Origin: Streptomyces panaciradicis
GTDB taxonomy: Bacteria; Actinomycetota; Actinomycetes; Streptomycetales; Streptomycetaceae
Length of the DNA stretch: 50,718 nt
Assembly: GCF_023516615.1 (NCBI RefSeq)
Contig: NZ_JAMGBF010000089.1
Span: 1-50,718 of the forward strand
Direction: 5' to 3'
The notes under the pieces were generated by a model, which was not told the origin of the DNA, made no database searches, and saw nothing but the letters and a program-made list of their open reading frames with translations. A program made the position numbers and the translations under genes. The stretch's first letter is position 1. Each line of letters begins with the position of its first letter. This document shows, piece by piece, positions 1 to 8,355 of the stretch.

Positions 1-218
1 CGCCCTGCCGGACGGCCGCGGCGAGCGCGACGACACGGGATGATCCGCCCGGCGGCCGGCGGGGGCGACGGCGGGATGATGCGCCGGACAGCCGCAGCGC
101 GCGACCGCGGCACCAGCATGTCCTGCCGGGTGGCGCGGCGGGCGACGACAGCGGGGTGATCCGCCTGGTGGCCGACGCGCGGTGGCGGTGGGACCGTTCG
201 TCGGGCGGGCACCGGGGG
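1..218. other. No supported gene; degenerate short repeats
   Basis: I can support no gene here. A frame running in from the left edge stops at 41-43 (TGA) and could be the tail of a plus-strand gene, but thirteen codons are too few to tell. Three related stretches, each an acidic GACGAC/GACGGC-type run followed by GGATGATCCGCC or a close variant, start near 29, 67 and 145. They look like decayed tandem copies and may simply reflect composition. Confidence 0.3.
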
Positions 219-1907
219 CTACGAGGTGGACGGGGTCGGGGTGCCGCTGTCGCCCGGGGGTGGTGTCGAGCCGCTCGGGTCGGAGGGGGCGGAGTCGGTG
301 GGTGTGGGGGCGGGGGACGACGGCGGGTCGCTCGGGGTCGAGGGCGCCGAGCTCGTCGGGTCCGGGTCGGACGAGGGCGGCGGGTCCGCGGGCGCGGTGG
401 AACCGGGGCCGGACGGGTCCGAGGGGCTGGGCGCGGTGCCGTAGCCGTCGATGGTGACGACGGCGCCGGCCGGCGCGATCGCCACGCGCGCGCTCCAGTG
501 GCCGGAGGGCTCCCGCAGATGGTCGACGTACACCTTGATCGTGACCGTCTCGCCCGGTGCGAGGGTTCCCGACGCCTTGCTGAGGTAGAGCCAGGAGGCG
601 CCGGTGGTCGCGGACCAGCTCACCGGCGCGGAGCCGGTCGCGGTGAGGGTGACGAGCGTGGTGTCGCCGCTGTTGCCGGCCGCCACCTGAAGCCCGCCCG
701 CGCCCTTCGCGCCGGCCCCGGCGACGCCGATGACCTCGACGGAGACGTCCGTCCCGGCGCCCTTGCCGAAGCGGCCGCCGGGCTTGGTGCTGGCGTTCCC
801 GGCGTTCTCGTAGCCGCCGCCCGCCTCGCCGTCGAGGGTGTCGGCGCCGTGCGCCTCACTGGCGCTGGCGGACCGGCCGTCCGCGCCCTCCCCGGTCGGC
901 GCGGCCCGGTAGGCGGCCCACAGCGCCAGCACCGGCGCCGCCACGACGGTGGCCACGACCGTCGTCGTCACGGCACGCGCGCGCAGCCGGTCCCGGCGGG
1001 CGGCCCGGTCCTTGGGGTCCAGGGGGAAGCCGCGCCGGTCGAACCGGGGCAGCGTGGCGCCACGCGTGCGTGCGTGATGCGCCAGCGCGACGTGCAGGGC
1101 CGCGCGGGGCGCCTCCAGCACCGGCAGCTCGGCCGGGGTGACCATCGCGCCGGGCCACCGGCCCGGGATCGCGCGTTCGGCGGCGCGCCGGCAGACGGGG
1201 CAGTCGTCGACGTGCCGGACGAGTTCCTTGCGCACCGCCGAGCTGAGCACCAGCTGGTGGTCGCCGGCGAGCCGGGCCACGGCCGGGCAGCCGCCGGTCT
1301 CCACGACCGCGAGGGCCGCGCGCGTGCGCTCGACCTCGCAGGCGGCGGAGGCGAGCAGTTCACGGGCGGTGGCGAGGTCGAGGCCGAGGACGGCGGCGAC
1401 CTCGTGGGCGGCGAGGTGGTGGCGCACGGCGAGTTCGAGGGCCTCGCGCTGCTCCGGGGTGGTGCCGGCCGCCTCCGGCCAGGCGAGCTGGGCGAGTTGG
1501 CCCCGGCGCCGCTCCTGGACCTCCTCGGAGACGGGCGGGCCCGGGGGCGCCTTCTCGCCGCCGTGTCTGCCCGCGGCGTGCGTGCCCTGACGTTTCTGCT
1601 TGGCCTCGGCGAGCTTGCGCAGACACGCCCAGCGGGCCAGGGCGTACAGCCAGGCCCGGCGGTCGCCGGCCGCCTCCGGGCCACGGCGCCGTTCGGCGAG
1701 CGCGAGGACGTCGCCGAGGGCCTCGGTGGCGCTGTCGTGGTCGCACAGCACGGACAGGCAGTAGGTGAACAGCCCGTCCAGGTAGTGCTCGTAGCGCGCG
1801 GGCGGTCGCTGCGCCAACGTACGCGCGGCGGCGCGGTCACGCGCCTCTCGGCGCGCCCGGTGTGCGCCGGTGGTGCGGGTCGAGGTCTCCGGACTGCTGC
1901 TCATCAT
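219..1907 (-). CDS. Membrane-anchored ECF-sigma-like / zinc anti-sigma / BACON-domain fusion protein
   Basis: A protein of about 562 residues with a mosaic layout. Residues 38-105 resemble ECF sigma region 2 (YEHYLDGLFTYCLSVL, then AWLYALARWACLRKL). Residues 140-200 resemble a region-4 helical part. H232-x3-C236-x2-C239 is the HxxxCxxC zinc motif of anti-sigma factors. One membrane helix follows (313-334), then a beta-rich part near 395-490 that reads like a BACON domain (SWSATTGASWLYLSKASGTLAPGE spans its core), and a 70-residue Ser/Pro/Asp/Thr tail. The layout suggests a cytoplasmic sensor or regulator joined to an extracytoplasmic carbohydrate-binding domain; this is inference. I chose the start at 1907 because TACCTT lies 6 bases upstream, a leaderless arrangement with no Shine-Dalgarno. 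An in-frame ATG at 1958 would add 17 residues. It is divergent from radA. Confidence 0.75.
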   Translation of the reverse strand: MMSSSPETSTRTTGAHRARREARDRAAARTLAQRPPARYEHYLDGLFTYCLSVLCDHDSATEALGDVLALAERRRGPEAAGDRRAWLYALARWACLRKLAEAKQKRQGTHAAGRHGGEKAPPGPPVSEEVQERRRGQLAQLAWPEAAGTTPEQREALELAVRHHLAAHEVAAVLGLDLATARELLASAACEVERTRAALAVVETGGCPAVARLAGDHQLVLSSAVRKELVRHVDDCPVCRRAAERAIPGRWPGAMVTPAELPVLEAPRAALHVALAHHARTRGATLPRFDRRGFPLDPKDRAARRDRLRARAVTTTVVATVVAAPVLALWAAYRAAPTGEGADGRSASASEAHGADTLDGEAGGGYENAGNASTKPGGRFGKGAGTDVSVEVIGVAGAGAKGAGGLQVAAGNSGDTTLVTLTATGSAPVSWSATTGASWLYLSKASGTLAPGETVTIKVYVDHLREPSGHWSARVAIAPAGAVVTIDGYGTAPSPSDPSGPGSTAPADPPPSSDPDPTSSAPSTPSDPPSSPAPTPTDSAPSDPSGSTPPPGDSGTPTPSTS

Positions 1908-2096
1908 CCGTGGAAGGTAGGCGCCGGAGAGCAGGCCCTTCCGCCCACTTGAGCACATTTACTCCGTACGGGTGAAACGATCCCTCAATCGGGTAGAGGA
2001 ACCTTTCCTTCCACGGCCGGTTCGGGCCGGAGTGGCCGATTTACGTGGGGCGCCCCCGCGGTACGGGCCGGCCGCCCGGGGACGCGCCCCCACGCG

Positions 2097-2119
2097 TTGT
2101 CAGTGCCGCCAGCTACGGT
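2097..2119 (+). promoter_or_regulatory. PafBC-type (RecA-independent) DNA-damage promoter of radA
   Basis: TTGTCAGTG at 2097-2105, exactly 8 bases, then TACGGT at 2114-2119. This matches every fixed position of the published mycobacterial RecA-NDp consensus (tTGTCRGTG-N8-TAnnnT). The -10 ends 7 bases before the radA ATG, so the transcript would be leaderless. Role in this organism is inferred. Confidence 0.75.
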
Positions 2120-2126
2120 TCTCGGC

Positions 2127-3536
2127 ATGGCTGCCCGTACCAAGACCACCAAGGACCGTCCCTCCTACCGCTGCACCGAGTGCGGCTGGCAGACGGCCAA
2201 GTGGCTCGGTCGCTGCCCCGAGTGCCAGGCCTGGGGGACGATCGAGGAGTACGGCGCGCCCGCGGTCCGTACGACGGCCCCCGGCCGTGTCACCACCTCC
2301 GCCGTGCCCATCGGCCAGGTCGACGGCCGCCAGGCCACGGCTCGCTCGACCGGCGTGCCCGAGCTGGACCGCGTCCTCGGCGGCGGCCTGGTGCCCGGCG
2401 CGGTAGTCCTTCTCGCGGGCGAGCCCGGTGTGGGCAAGTCGACGCTCCTGCTCGACGTGGCGGCCAAGTCGGCCAGTGACGAACACCGCACCCTGTACGT
2501 CACGGGCGAGGAGTCGGCGAGCCAGGTGCGCCTGCGCGCCGACCGCATCAAGGCGATCGACGACCACCTCTACCTCGCCGCCGAGACCGATCTCGCCGCC
2601 GTCCTCGGCCACTTGGACGCGGTCAAGCCGTCCCTGCTCATCCTCGACTCGGTGCAGACGGTCGCCTCCCCGGAGATCGACGGCGCCCCCGGCGGCATGG
2701 CGCAGGTCCGCGAGGTCGCGGGCGCCCTCATCCGCGCCTCCAAGGAGCGCGGCATGTCCACGCTCCTCGTGGGCCACGTCACCAAGGACGGCGCGATCGC
2801 CGGCCCCCGCCTCCTGGAACACCTCGTGGACGTCGTCCTCTCCTTCGAGGGCGACCGCCACGCGCGCCTCCGTCTGGTCCGCGGCGTCAAGAACCGCTAC
2901 GGCGCCACCGACGAGGTCGGCTGCTTCGAACTGCACGACGAGGGCATCACGGGCCTGGCCGACCCAAGCGGACTTTTCCTGACACGACGTGACGAACCGG
3001 TTCCCGGCACCTGTCTGACGGTGACCCTGGAGGGCCGCCGCCCCCTGGTGGCCGAAGTCCAGGCGCTCACGGTCGACTCGCAGATCCCCTCGCCCCGCCG
3101 CACCACCTCCGGTCTGGAGACCTCCCGCGTCTCGATGATGCTGGCGGTCCTGGAGCAGCGCGGCCGTATCAGCGCGCTCGGCAAGCGGGACATCTACTCC
3201 GCGACGGTCGGCGGCGTGAAGCTCTCCGAGCCCGCCGCCGACCTCGCCATCGCCCTCGCCCTGGCCTCCGCCGCCAGCGACACCCCGCTGCCGAAAAACC
3301 TGGTCGCGATCGGCGAGGTGGGCCTCGCGGGCGAGGTCAGACGGGTCACGGGCGTCCAGCGCCGGCTCTCCGAGGCACACCGTCTGGGCTTCACGCACGC
3401 CCTCGTCCCGGGCGATCCCGGCAAGATCCCTCCCGGTATGAAGGTCCTGGAAGTCGCCGACATAGGAGACGCTCTGCGGGTCCTTCCGCGCTCGCGTCGA
3501 CGAGAGGCCCCACGGGAGGAGGAGGACCGCCGGTAG
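2127..3536 (+). CDS. radA: DNA repair protein RadA
   Basis: A RecA-like ATPase of 469 residues that acts in recombination, promoting branch migration and processing of intermediates. A four-cysteine zinc finger (C16, C19, C30, C33) is followed by Walker A GEPGVGKST (98-106), Walker B LLILD (about 170-174) and the family-specific KNRYG motif (255-259, usually KNRFG). A Lon-protease-like C-terminal domain runs from about 285 to 440. The start at 2127 fits the leaderless promoter at 2114-2119; an upstream GTG at 2097 would fall inside that promoter and is rejected. disA follows 80 bases downstream, the pairing seen in many Gram-positives, where RadA binds DisA and restrains c-di-AMP synthesis (established for Bacillus). 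Confidence 0.96.
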   Translation: MAARTKTTKDRPSYRCTECGWQTAKWLGRCPECQAWGTIEEYGAPAVRTTAPGRVTTSAVPIGQVDGRQATARSTGVPELDRVLGGGLVPGAVVLLAGEPGVGKSTLLLDVAAKSASDEHRTLYVTGEESASQVRLRADRIKAIDDHLYLAAETDLAAVLGHLDAVKPSLLILDSVQTVASPEIDGAPGGMAQVREVAGALIRASKERGMSTLLVGHVTKDGAIAGPRLLEHLVDVVLSFEGDRHARLRLVRGVKNRYGATDEVGCFELHDEGITGLADPSGLFLTRRDEPVPGTCLTVTLEGRRPLVAEVQALTVDSQIPSPRRTTSGLETSRVSMMLAVLEQRGRISALGKRDIYSATVGGVKLSEPAADLAIALALASAASDTPLPKNLVAIGEVGLAGEVRRVTGVQRRLSEAHRLGFTHALVPGDPGKIPPGMKVLEVADIGDALRVLPRSRRREAPREEEDRR

Positions 3537-3616
3537 ACTTTGCCCAGGTCTCGCCCGTCCGTACGACCGAATGTGCGACACGGGGGCGCCCCAGAACCTG
3601 CGACCGGAGGAGTGCA

Positions 3617-4741
3617 GTGGCAGCCAACGACCGGGCGGCAGCTCCCGGAAAGTCCGGCGGGAGTTCCGGTGCCGATGGCCTGATGCGCGCCTCACTGAGC
3701 GCCGTGGCACCCGGCACGGCGATGCGCGACGGGCTGGAGCGCGTGCTCCGCGGCAACACCGGCGGACTCATCGTGCTCGGCTTCGACAAGACCGTCGAAG
3801 CCATGTGCACGGGCGGATTCGTGCTGGACGTCGAGTTCACGGCCACGCGCCTGCGCGAGCTGTGCAAGCTGGACGGCGGCATCGTGCTCTCCTCCGACCT
3901 GTCGAAGATCCTCAGGGCGGGCGTCCAGTTCGTGCCGGACGCGATGATCCCCACGGAGGAGACGGGCACCCGCCACCGCACCGCCGACCGCGTCTCCAAG
4001 CAGGTCGGATTCCCGGTGGTCTCCGTATCCCAGTCGATGCGCCTGATCGCCCTCTACGTGGACGGCCAGCGCCGTGTGCTGGAGGACTCGGCGGCGATCC
4101 TCTCCCGTGCCAACCAGGCCCTGGCGACCCTGGAGCGCTACAAGCTCCGGCTGGACGAGGTGGCGGGCACCCTCTCGGCCCTGGAGATCGAGGACCTCGT
4201 CACCGTCCGGGACGTCTCCGCGGTGGCCCAGCGTCTGGAGATGGTCCGCCGCATCGCCACCGAAATCGCCGAGTACGTGGTGGAGCTGGGCACCGACGGC
4301 CGTCTCCTCGCCCTCCAGCTGGACGAGTTGATCGCCGGCGTCGAGCCCGAGCGGGAACTGGTGGTCCGCGACTACGTCCCCGAGCCGACCGCCAAGCGCT
4401 CCCGCACCGTCGACGAGGCCCTCTACGAACTCGACGCGCTCACCCACGCCGAACTCCTCGAACTGACCACGGTCGCCAAGGCGTTGGGCTACACGGGCTC
4501 CCCGGAGGCCCTGGACTCGGCGGTCTCGCCGCGCGGCTTCCGCCTGCTGGCCAAGGTCCCCCGCCTTCCCGGCGCGATCATCGACCGCCTGGTGGAGCAC
4601 TTCGGCGGCCTGCAGAAGCTGCTCGCCGCGAGCGTGGACGACCTCCAGACGGTGGACGGCGTGGGCGAGGCCCGCGCCCGCAGCGTCCGCGAGGGCCTGT
4701 CCCGCCTGGCCGAGAGCTCGATCCTGGAACGCTACGTCTGA
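3617..4741 (+). CDS. disA: DNA integrity scanning protein DisA, diadenylate cyclase
   Basis: Makes cyclic di-AMP from two ATP; in other bacteria it is an octamer that scans DNA and stops synthesis at branched structures. 374 residues. The DAC domain covers about 25-150, with LDGGIVL (D86, the DGA-type motif, here DGG) and GTRHR (RHR at 119-121) forming the active site. A long helical linker follows, and the C-terminal helix-hairpin-helix part (about 310-370, DDLQTVDGVGEARARSVREG) binds DNA. GTG start with GGAGGAG at 3606-3612. A TAGACT hexamer at 3535-3540 could give disA its own transcript in addition to readthrough from radA. In Streptomyces, c-di-AMP is known to act on osmotic balance and on a riboswitch before rpfA. 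Confidence 0.96.
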   Translation: MAANDRAAAPGKSGGSSGADGLMRASLSAVAPGTAMRDGLERVLRGNTGGLIVLGFDKTVEAMCTGGFVLDVEFTATRLRELCKLDGGIVLSSDLSKILRAGVQFVPDAMIPTEETGTRHRTADRVSKQVGFPVVSVSQSMRLIALYVDGQRRVLEDSAAILSRANQALATLERYKLRLDEVAGTLSALEIEDLVTVRDVSAVAQRLEMVRRIATEIAEYVVELGTDGRLLALQLDELIAGVEPERELVVRDYVPEPTAKRSRTVDEALYELDALTHAELLELTTVAKALGYTGSPEALDSAVSPRGFRLLAKVPRLPGAIIDRLVEHFGGLQKLLAASVDDLQTVDGVGEARARSVREGLSRLAESSILERYV

Positions 4742-4758
4742 CCGGAGCCTTCTCCGGT
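4741..4758. terminator. Hairpin between convergent genes
   Basis: ACCGGAG, four-base loop, CTCCGGT, directly at the disA stop codon and 7 bases from the end of the opposite gene. A short stem, with no U-run. Confidence 0.4.
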
Positions 4759-4764
4759 CGTTCT

Positions 4765-5595
4765 CTAGTCGTTCTCCAGCACGAAGGACGTCTGCGTCTT
4801 GCCGTACCCCGGCGCGGCCAGCTCCACCAGGTAGGTCCCGGCCCCGGCCGAGCCCGCCGGGGGCGTCGCGCACTGCGGGGCGCTCGGCTTACGGTCCCAC
4901 TTCACGGTGTAGGTGATGCCGGACTTGGCGGGCGCCCGGAACAGCAGGCTGCCCGCGGTCTTCGGGCAGTCCGCCGAGGACCAGTAGTCGTCGGCGCTGT
5001 CGGTCGACTTGGAGATCGTCAACACCGCGCTCTTCGGCCCGAGATCGACCTTGCAGTCGCCGGCGGAGGAGTTCTTCGCGGTCACCAGCAGCGTGACGGT
5101 GTCACCGGGGCTGTAGGAGTTGTGCAGACTCCGCACACTCAACTTCACCGCGCCGGCGGTGCAGTTGGGCAGCGTGGACCCGGCCGGCACGGTGTCGCCC
5201 TGCCCGACCCCGCTGCCCGCGCCCCCGCCGCTCGCACCGCCCGCGCCCGAGGAGCCACCCGCCCCGGAGCCGGAGCCGCTTCCGTCACCACCGGAGCCCG
5301 AACTCCCCGCGGAGCCCGTGCCTCCGGCGTCCGACCCGGAGCCCCCGCCGCTGGACTCGTCGCGTCCGCCCGGGGCTTGACTGATCGCGGGCCCCGAACT
5401 CGACGGCCCCGCGGAGATGGTGGGCGCGGGAGTCCTGCCGTTCGCCCCGTCGTCCTTCTTGCCGCCCCCGCCGCCCGAGGTCACGATCCACGTGATCAGC
5501 AACGCCAACAGGGCCAGTACGGACAGCAGTACGACCCTCCGGCGCCAGTAGATGGTGGAGGGAAGCGGCCCGACAGGATTGCGCAGAGATCCCAC
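4765..5595 (-). CDS. Ser/Gly-linked single-pass membrane protein, extracytoplasmic C-terminal domain
   Basis: 276 residues, function unknown. A basic N-terminus (YWRRR) precedes one membrane helix (about residues 18-37, VVLLSVLALLALLITWIV), so the rest is outside. A linker of about 100 residues is almost only Ser, Gly and Ala. The C-terminal domain of about 135 residues has four cysteines in the order expected for two disulfides and a beta-sandwich look (LSVRSLHNSYSPGDTVTLLVTAKN). The start is the GTG at 5595: TACAGT ends 7 bases upstream and there is no Shine-Dalgarno, so the mRNA looks leaderless. Longer readings up to 6741 run antisense through mutY and are not credible. Convergent with disA. 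Confidence 0.8.
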   Translation of the reverse strand: MGSLRNPVGPLPSTIYWRRRVVLLSVLALLALLITWIVTSGGGGGKKDDGANGRTPAPTISAGPSSSGPAISQAPGGRDESSGGGSGSDAGGTGSAGSSGSGGDGSGSGSGAGGSSGAGGASGGGAGSGVGQGDTVPAGSTLPNCTAGAVKLSVRSLHNSYSPGDTVTLLVTAKNSSAGDCKVDLGPKSAVLTISKSTDSADDYWSSADCPKTAGSLLFRAPAKSGITYTVKWDRKPSAPQCATPPAGSAGAGTYLVELAAPGYGKTQTSFVLEND

Positions 5596-5889
5596 GGCGC
5601 AAACTGTACGAGAGATCGGGGCGTTCGCTTGCCGTACCCGCCGCCCGCAGCGCAACTTTTCCGGATCATCATCCCGGAGAAGACGATCAGGCGCACCCGC
5701 GCACGCACGGGAGCGGGTCGTGACGACAGGGCGCGGCCCGTCCCGCGCGCCCCCGGCACACGCTCCACTCCTCCCCGGGCAGGCGCCCCGCCGGCGGCGG
5801 GCCCACCGCACCGCCACGACCCGACCCACCACACGCCCCCGGCGCCACACCGGCCAAACCGCCACAGGCCATGGCAGGATCGGAAGGCC

Positions 5890-6837
5890 ATGACTGCGCT
5901 CACGAACATCCCCGCGGCCACCGCCGAGACCCCCGCCGCCGAGACCCCCGGGACCGCCCCCTCCCCCGCGGCGCTCCACTCCCCGGTCATCGACTGGTTC
6001 ACCGAGAACGCCCGCGACCTCCCCTGGCGCCGCCCCGAGGCGGGTCCCTGGGGGGTGATGGTCAGCGAGTTCATGCTCCAGCAGACCCCGGTCAACCGCG
6101 TGCTGCCGGTCTACGAACAGTGGCTGTCCCGCTGGCCCCGCCCCGCCGACCTCGCCGAGGAGGCGCCGGGCGAGGCCGTCCGCGCCTGGGGCCGCCTCGG
6201 CTACCCGCGCCGCGCCCTGCGGCTGCACGGCGCCGCGGTCGCCATAGCGGAACGCCACGGCGGCGACGTACCCACCGACCACGCCCAGCTCCTCGCCCTG
6301 CCCGGCATCGGCGAGTACACGGCGGCGGCGGTCGCCTCCTTCGCGTACGGCCAGCGCCACCCGGTCCTCGACACCAACGTCCGCCGCGTCCTGGCCCGGG
6401 CCGTCACCGGCGTGCAGTACCCGCCGAACGCCACCACGGCCGCCGAACGCAGGCTCGCCCGCGCCCTGTTGCCCGAGGACGAGCACACCGCCTCCCGCTG
6501 GGCGGCGGCCTCCATGGAACTCGGCGCGCTGGTCTGCACCGCCAAGAACGAGTCCTGCCACCGCTGCCCGATCGCCGCGCAGTGCGCCTGGCGCCTGGCG
6601 GGCAAGCCCGAGCACGACGGCCCGCCGCGCCGCGGCCAGACCTACGCCGGCACCGACCGCCAGGTCCGCGGCAAGCTTCTCGCCGTACTCCGGGAAGCCC
6701 ACGCGCCCGTGCCGCAGTCGGCGCTGGACCGGGTGTGGCACGAGCCCGTGCAGCGGGCGCGCGCGCTCGACGGACTCGTCGCGGACGGGCTCGTGGAGCC
6801 CCTTCCCGGTGGTTTGTATCGGCTGCCGTTGACGTAG
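5890..6837 (+). CDS. mutY: A/G-specific adenine DNA glycosylase MutY
   Basis: Removes adenine mispaired with 8-oxoguanine in base excision repair. 315 residues. FMLQQTPV carries the region of the catalytic Glu of the family, the helix-hairpin-helix is LLALPGIGEYTAAAV, and the catalytic Asp lies in VLDTNVRR. The iron-sulfur site is complete: C-x6-C-x2-C-x5-C (CTAKNESCHRCPIAAQC). The protein is shorter than the 350 or so residues of E. coli MutY because the NUDIX-like 8-oxoG-recognition domain is reduced to about 75 residues. The first 35 residues are a Pro/Ala-rich tail. GGAAGG lies just before the ATG. Confidence 0.93.
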   Translation: MTALTNIPAATAETPAAETPGTAPSPAALHSPVIDWFTENARDLPWRRPEAGPWGVMVSEFMLQQTPVNRVLPVYEQWLSRWPRPADLAEEAPGEAVRAWGRLGYPRRALRLHGAAVAIAERHGGDVPTDHAQLLALPGIGEYTAAAVASFAYGQRHPVLDTNVRRVLARAVTGVQYPPNATTAAERRLARALLPEDEHTASRWAAASMELGALVCTAKNESCHRCPIAAQCAWRLAGKPEHDGPPRRGQTYAGTDRQVRGKLLAVLREAHAPVPQSALDRVWHEPVQRARALDGLVADGLVEPLPGGLYRLPLT

Positions 6838-7063
6838 GCCGCCGAAACATCACAGCCTCCGCAGCACCAAATCACCCCATACTGCCACCAAATGGTGTGC
6901 TGCTTTACCCCGTTCCTACGTCCGTTACACAACCGACGTACAGCCGATTGCCAGCCGAGGGCTGCCGCGCACAGCGCCGTGACAAGGCCTCCGTAGCTTC
7001 ATTGCCACGGAAGAAACCGACGGCGAGGGGCCGACGGAAACGGGGATCAGGAGGCGGTTCGAC

Positions 7064-7603
7064 ATGGCGCAGGGCGAGGTGCTCGAGTTCGAGGAGTATG
7101 TCCGCACCCGGCAGGACGCGCTGCTGCGCAGCGCGCGCCGGCTGGTCCCGGACCCGACGGACGCCCAGGACCTCCTCCAGACGGCGCTGGTGCGGACGTA
7201 CGGCCGCTGGGACGGCATCGCGGACAAGCGCCTCGCGGACGCCTATCTGCGCCGCGTGATGATCAACACCCGTACCGAGTGGTGGCGGGCGCGCAAGCTG
7301 GAGGAGGTCCCGACCGAGCAGCTTCCGGACGCGAGCGTCGACGACGCCACCGAGCAGCACGCCGACCGCGCGCTCCTGATGGACATCATGAAAGTTCTGG
7401 CACCGAAGCAGCGCAGCGTCGTGGTGCTGCGACACTGGGAGCAGATGTCCACGGAGGAGACGGCCGCCGCCCTCGGCATGTCGGCCGGCACGGTCAAGAG
7501 CACGCTGCACCGGGCGCTCGCCCGGCTCCGCGAGGAGCTGGAGAGCCGCGACCTGGACGCACGCGCGCTGGAGCATGAGGAGCGGGAGCGTTGCGCGGTC
7601 TGA
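7064..7603 (+). CDS. sigE: ECF RNA polymerase sigma factor SigE
   Basis: Directs transcription of cell-envelope stress genes; in S. coelicolor it answers lysozyme and antibiotics that attack peptidoglycan. 179 residues. Region 2 covers about 8-75 (FEEYVRTRQDALLRSARRL, DAQDLLQTALVRTYGRW, RVMINTRTEWWR). Region 4 covers about 105-160 (LAPKQRSVVVLRHWEQMSTEETAAALG then the HTH SAGTVKSTLHRALARLREEL). AGGAGG at 7049-7054 gives a strong ribosome site. The identification rests on the next three genes, which are cseA, cseB and cseC in order. This system uses no anti-sigma factor: the CseBC pair controls sigE transcription (established in S. coelicolor). The 226 bases upstream hold CACCA-aa-TGGTG at 6885-6896 but no clear -35. 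Confidence 0.93.
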   Translation: MAQGEVLEFEEYVRTRQDALLRSARRLVPDPTDAQDLLQTALVRTYGRWDGIADKRLADAYLRRVMINTRTEWWRARKLEEVPTEQLPDASVDDATEQHADRALLMDIMKVLAPKQRSVVVLRHWEQMSTEETAAALGMSAGTVKSTLHRALARLREELESRDLDARALEHEERERCAV

Positions 7604-8247
7604 CCCCCGCCGGGCCCGAACCGGGCCGGGGGAACCTGCGGGCGGCGTGCACGGCGGTGGCCGTGCTCGCCGCCGTCGGCCTTTTGGCCTCCGCCTGCGC
7701 CACCGGCGGCACCGGCGCCCGTGACGAGGGCCCGGCGCACGCCGATTCGGTCGCGGGCGCCGCCGCGGCGACGCCCTCGTCCACCCCCTCCGCGTCGAAG
7801 GCCGCCAAGCGGGTGGACGCGGTCAAGCTCGTCAAGGACGACCCCACGGTCTCGGCGGAGGTCAAGCGCGAGCTGAAGCCGTGCGTGGCCGACGAGTACC
7901 CGGTCGACGTGTCGTACGGCGACCTCACCGGAGGCACCGTGGACGACGTCGTCGTCAACGTGCTGACCTGCGGGGACGCGGTGGGTGTGGGCTCGTACGT
8001 GTATCGCGAGCAGGGCGGCCGGTACGAGAATGTGTTCCAGGCCGAGGAACCCCCGGTCTACGCGGAGATCGACCGGGGCGACCTGGTGGTGACCAAGCAG
8101 GTGTACGAGAAGGGTGACCCGGTGTCGAGCCCGTCCGGCGAGGTCGTGACGACGTACAGCTGGGCCGCGGGCCGCTTCACCGAGCGGTTCCACACGCGCA
8201 ACGACTACAGCAACGCGGTCGGAGGCGGCGCGTCACCCTCGTCGTAG
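7591..8247 (+). CDS. cseA: CseA-type lipoprotein, negative modulator of the SigE system
   Basis: 218 residues. A signal peptide (AACTAVAVLAAVGLLASAC) ends in a lipobox-like LASAC with the lipidated Cys near residue 36, so the protein should be tethered to the outer face of the membrane. In S. coelicolor, CseA loss raises sigE promoter activity. After a Ser/Ala/Thr linker, the domain from about residue 75 has no fold I recognise. The start is a TTG that overlaps the end of sigE by 13 bases; GGAGC and GGGAGC repeats precede it. The ATG at 7574 belongs to the sigE frame. The overlap implies translational coupling to sigE. Confidence 0.85.
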   Translation: MRGLTPAGPEPGRGNLRAACTAVAVLAAVGLLASACATGGTGARDEGPAHADSVAGAAAATPSSTPSASKAAKRVDAVKLVKDDPTVSAEVKRELKPCVADEYPVDVSYGDLTGGTVDDVVVNVLTCGDAVGVGSYVYREQGGRYENVFQAEEPPVYAEIDRGDLVVTKQVYEKGDPVSSPSGEVVTTYSWAAGRFTERFHTRNDYSNAVGGGASPSS

Positions 8248-8355
8248 GGTCGGCCCTGTCGCGGGGCCGAGTGAACCGATCGGCCCCCGCGGAACGATTC
8301 ATCTGCAGCAGGCCGCACACTCACCACGACCGAGACAAGAACTGAGAGCACCGGG

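Noticed and set aside
4765..6741. Reading the Ser/Gly-linked protein as 658 residues
   Set aside because: The extra N-terminal part is antisense to mutY, and a proper membrane-helix start with a leaderless promoter lies at 5595.
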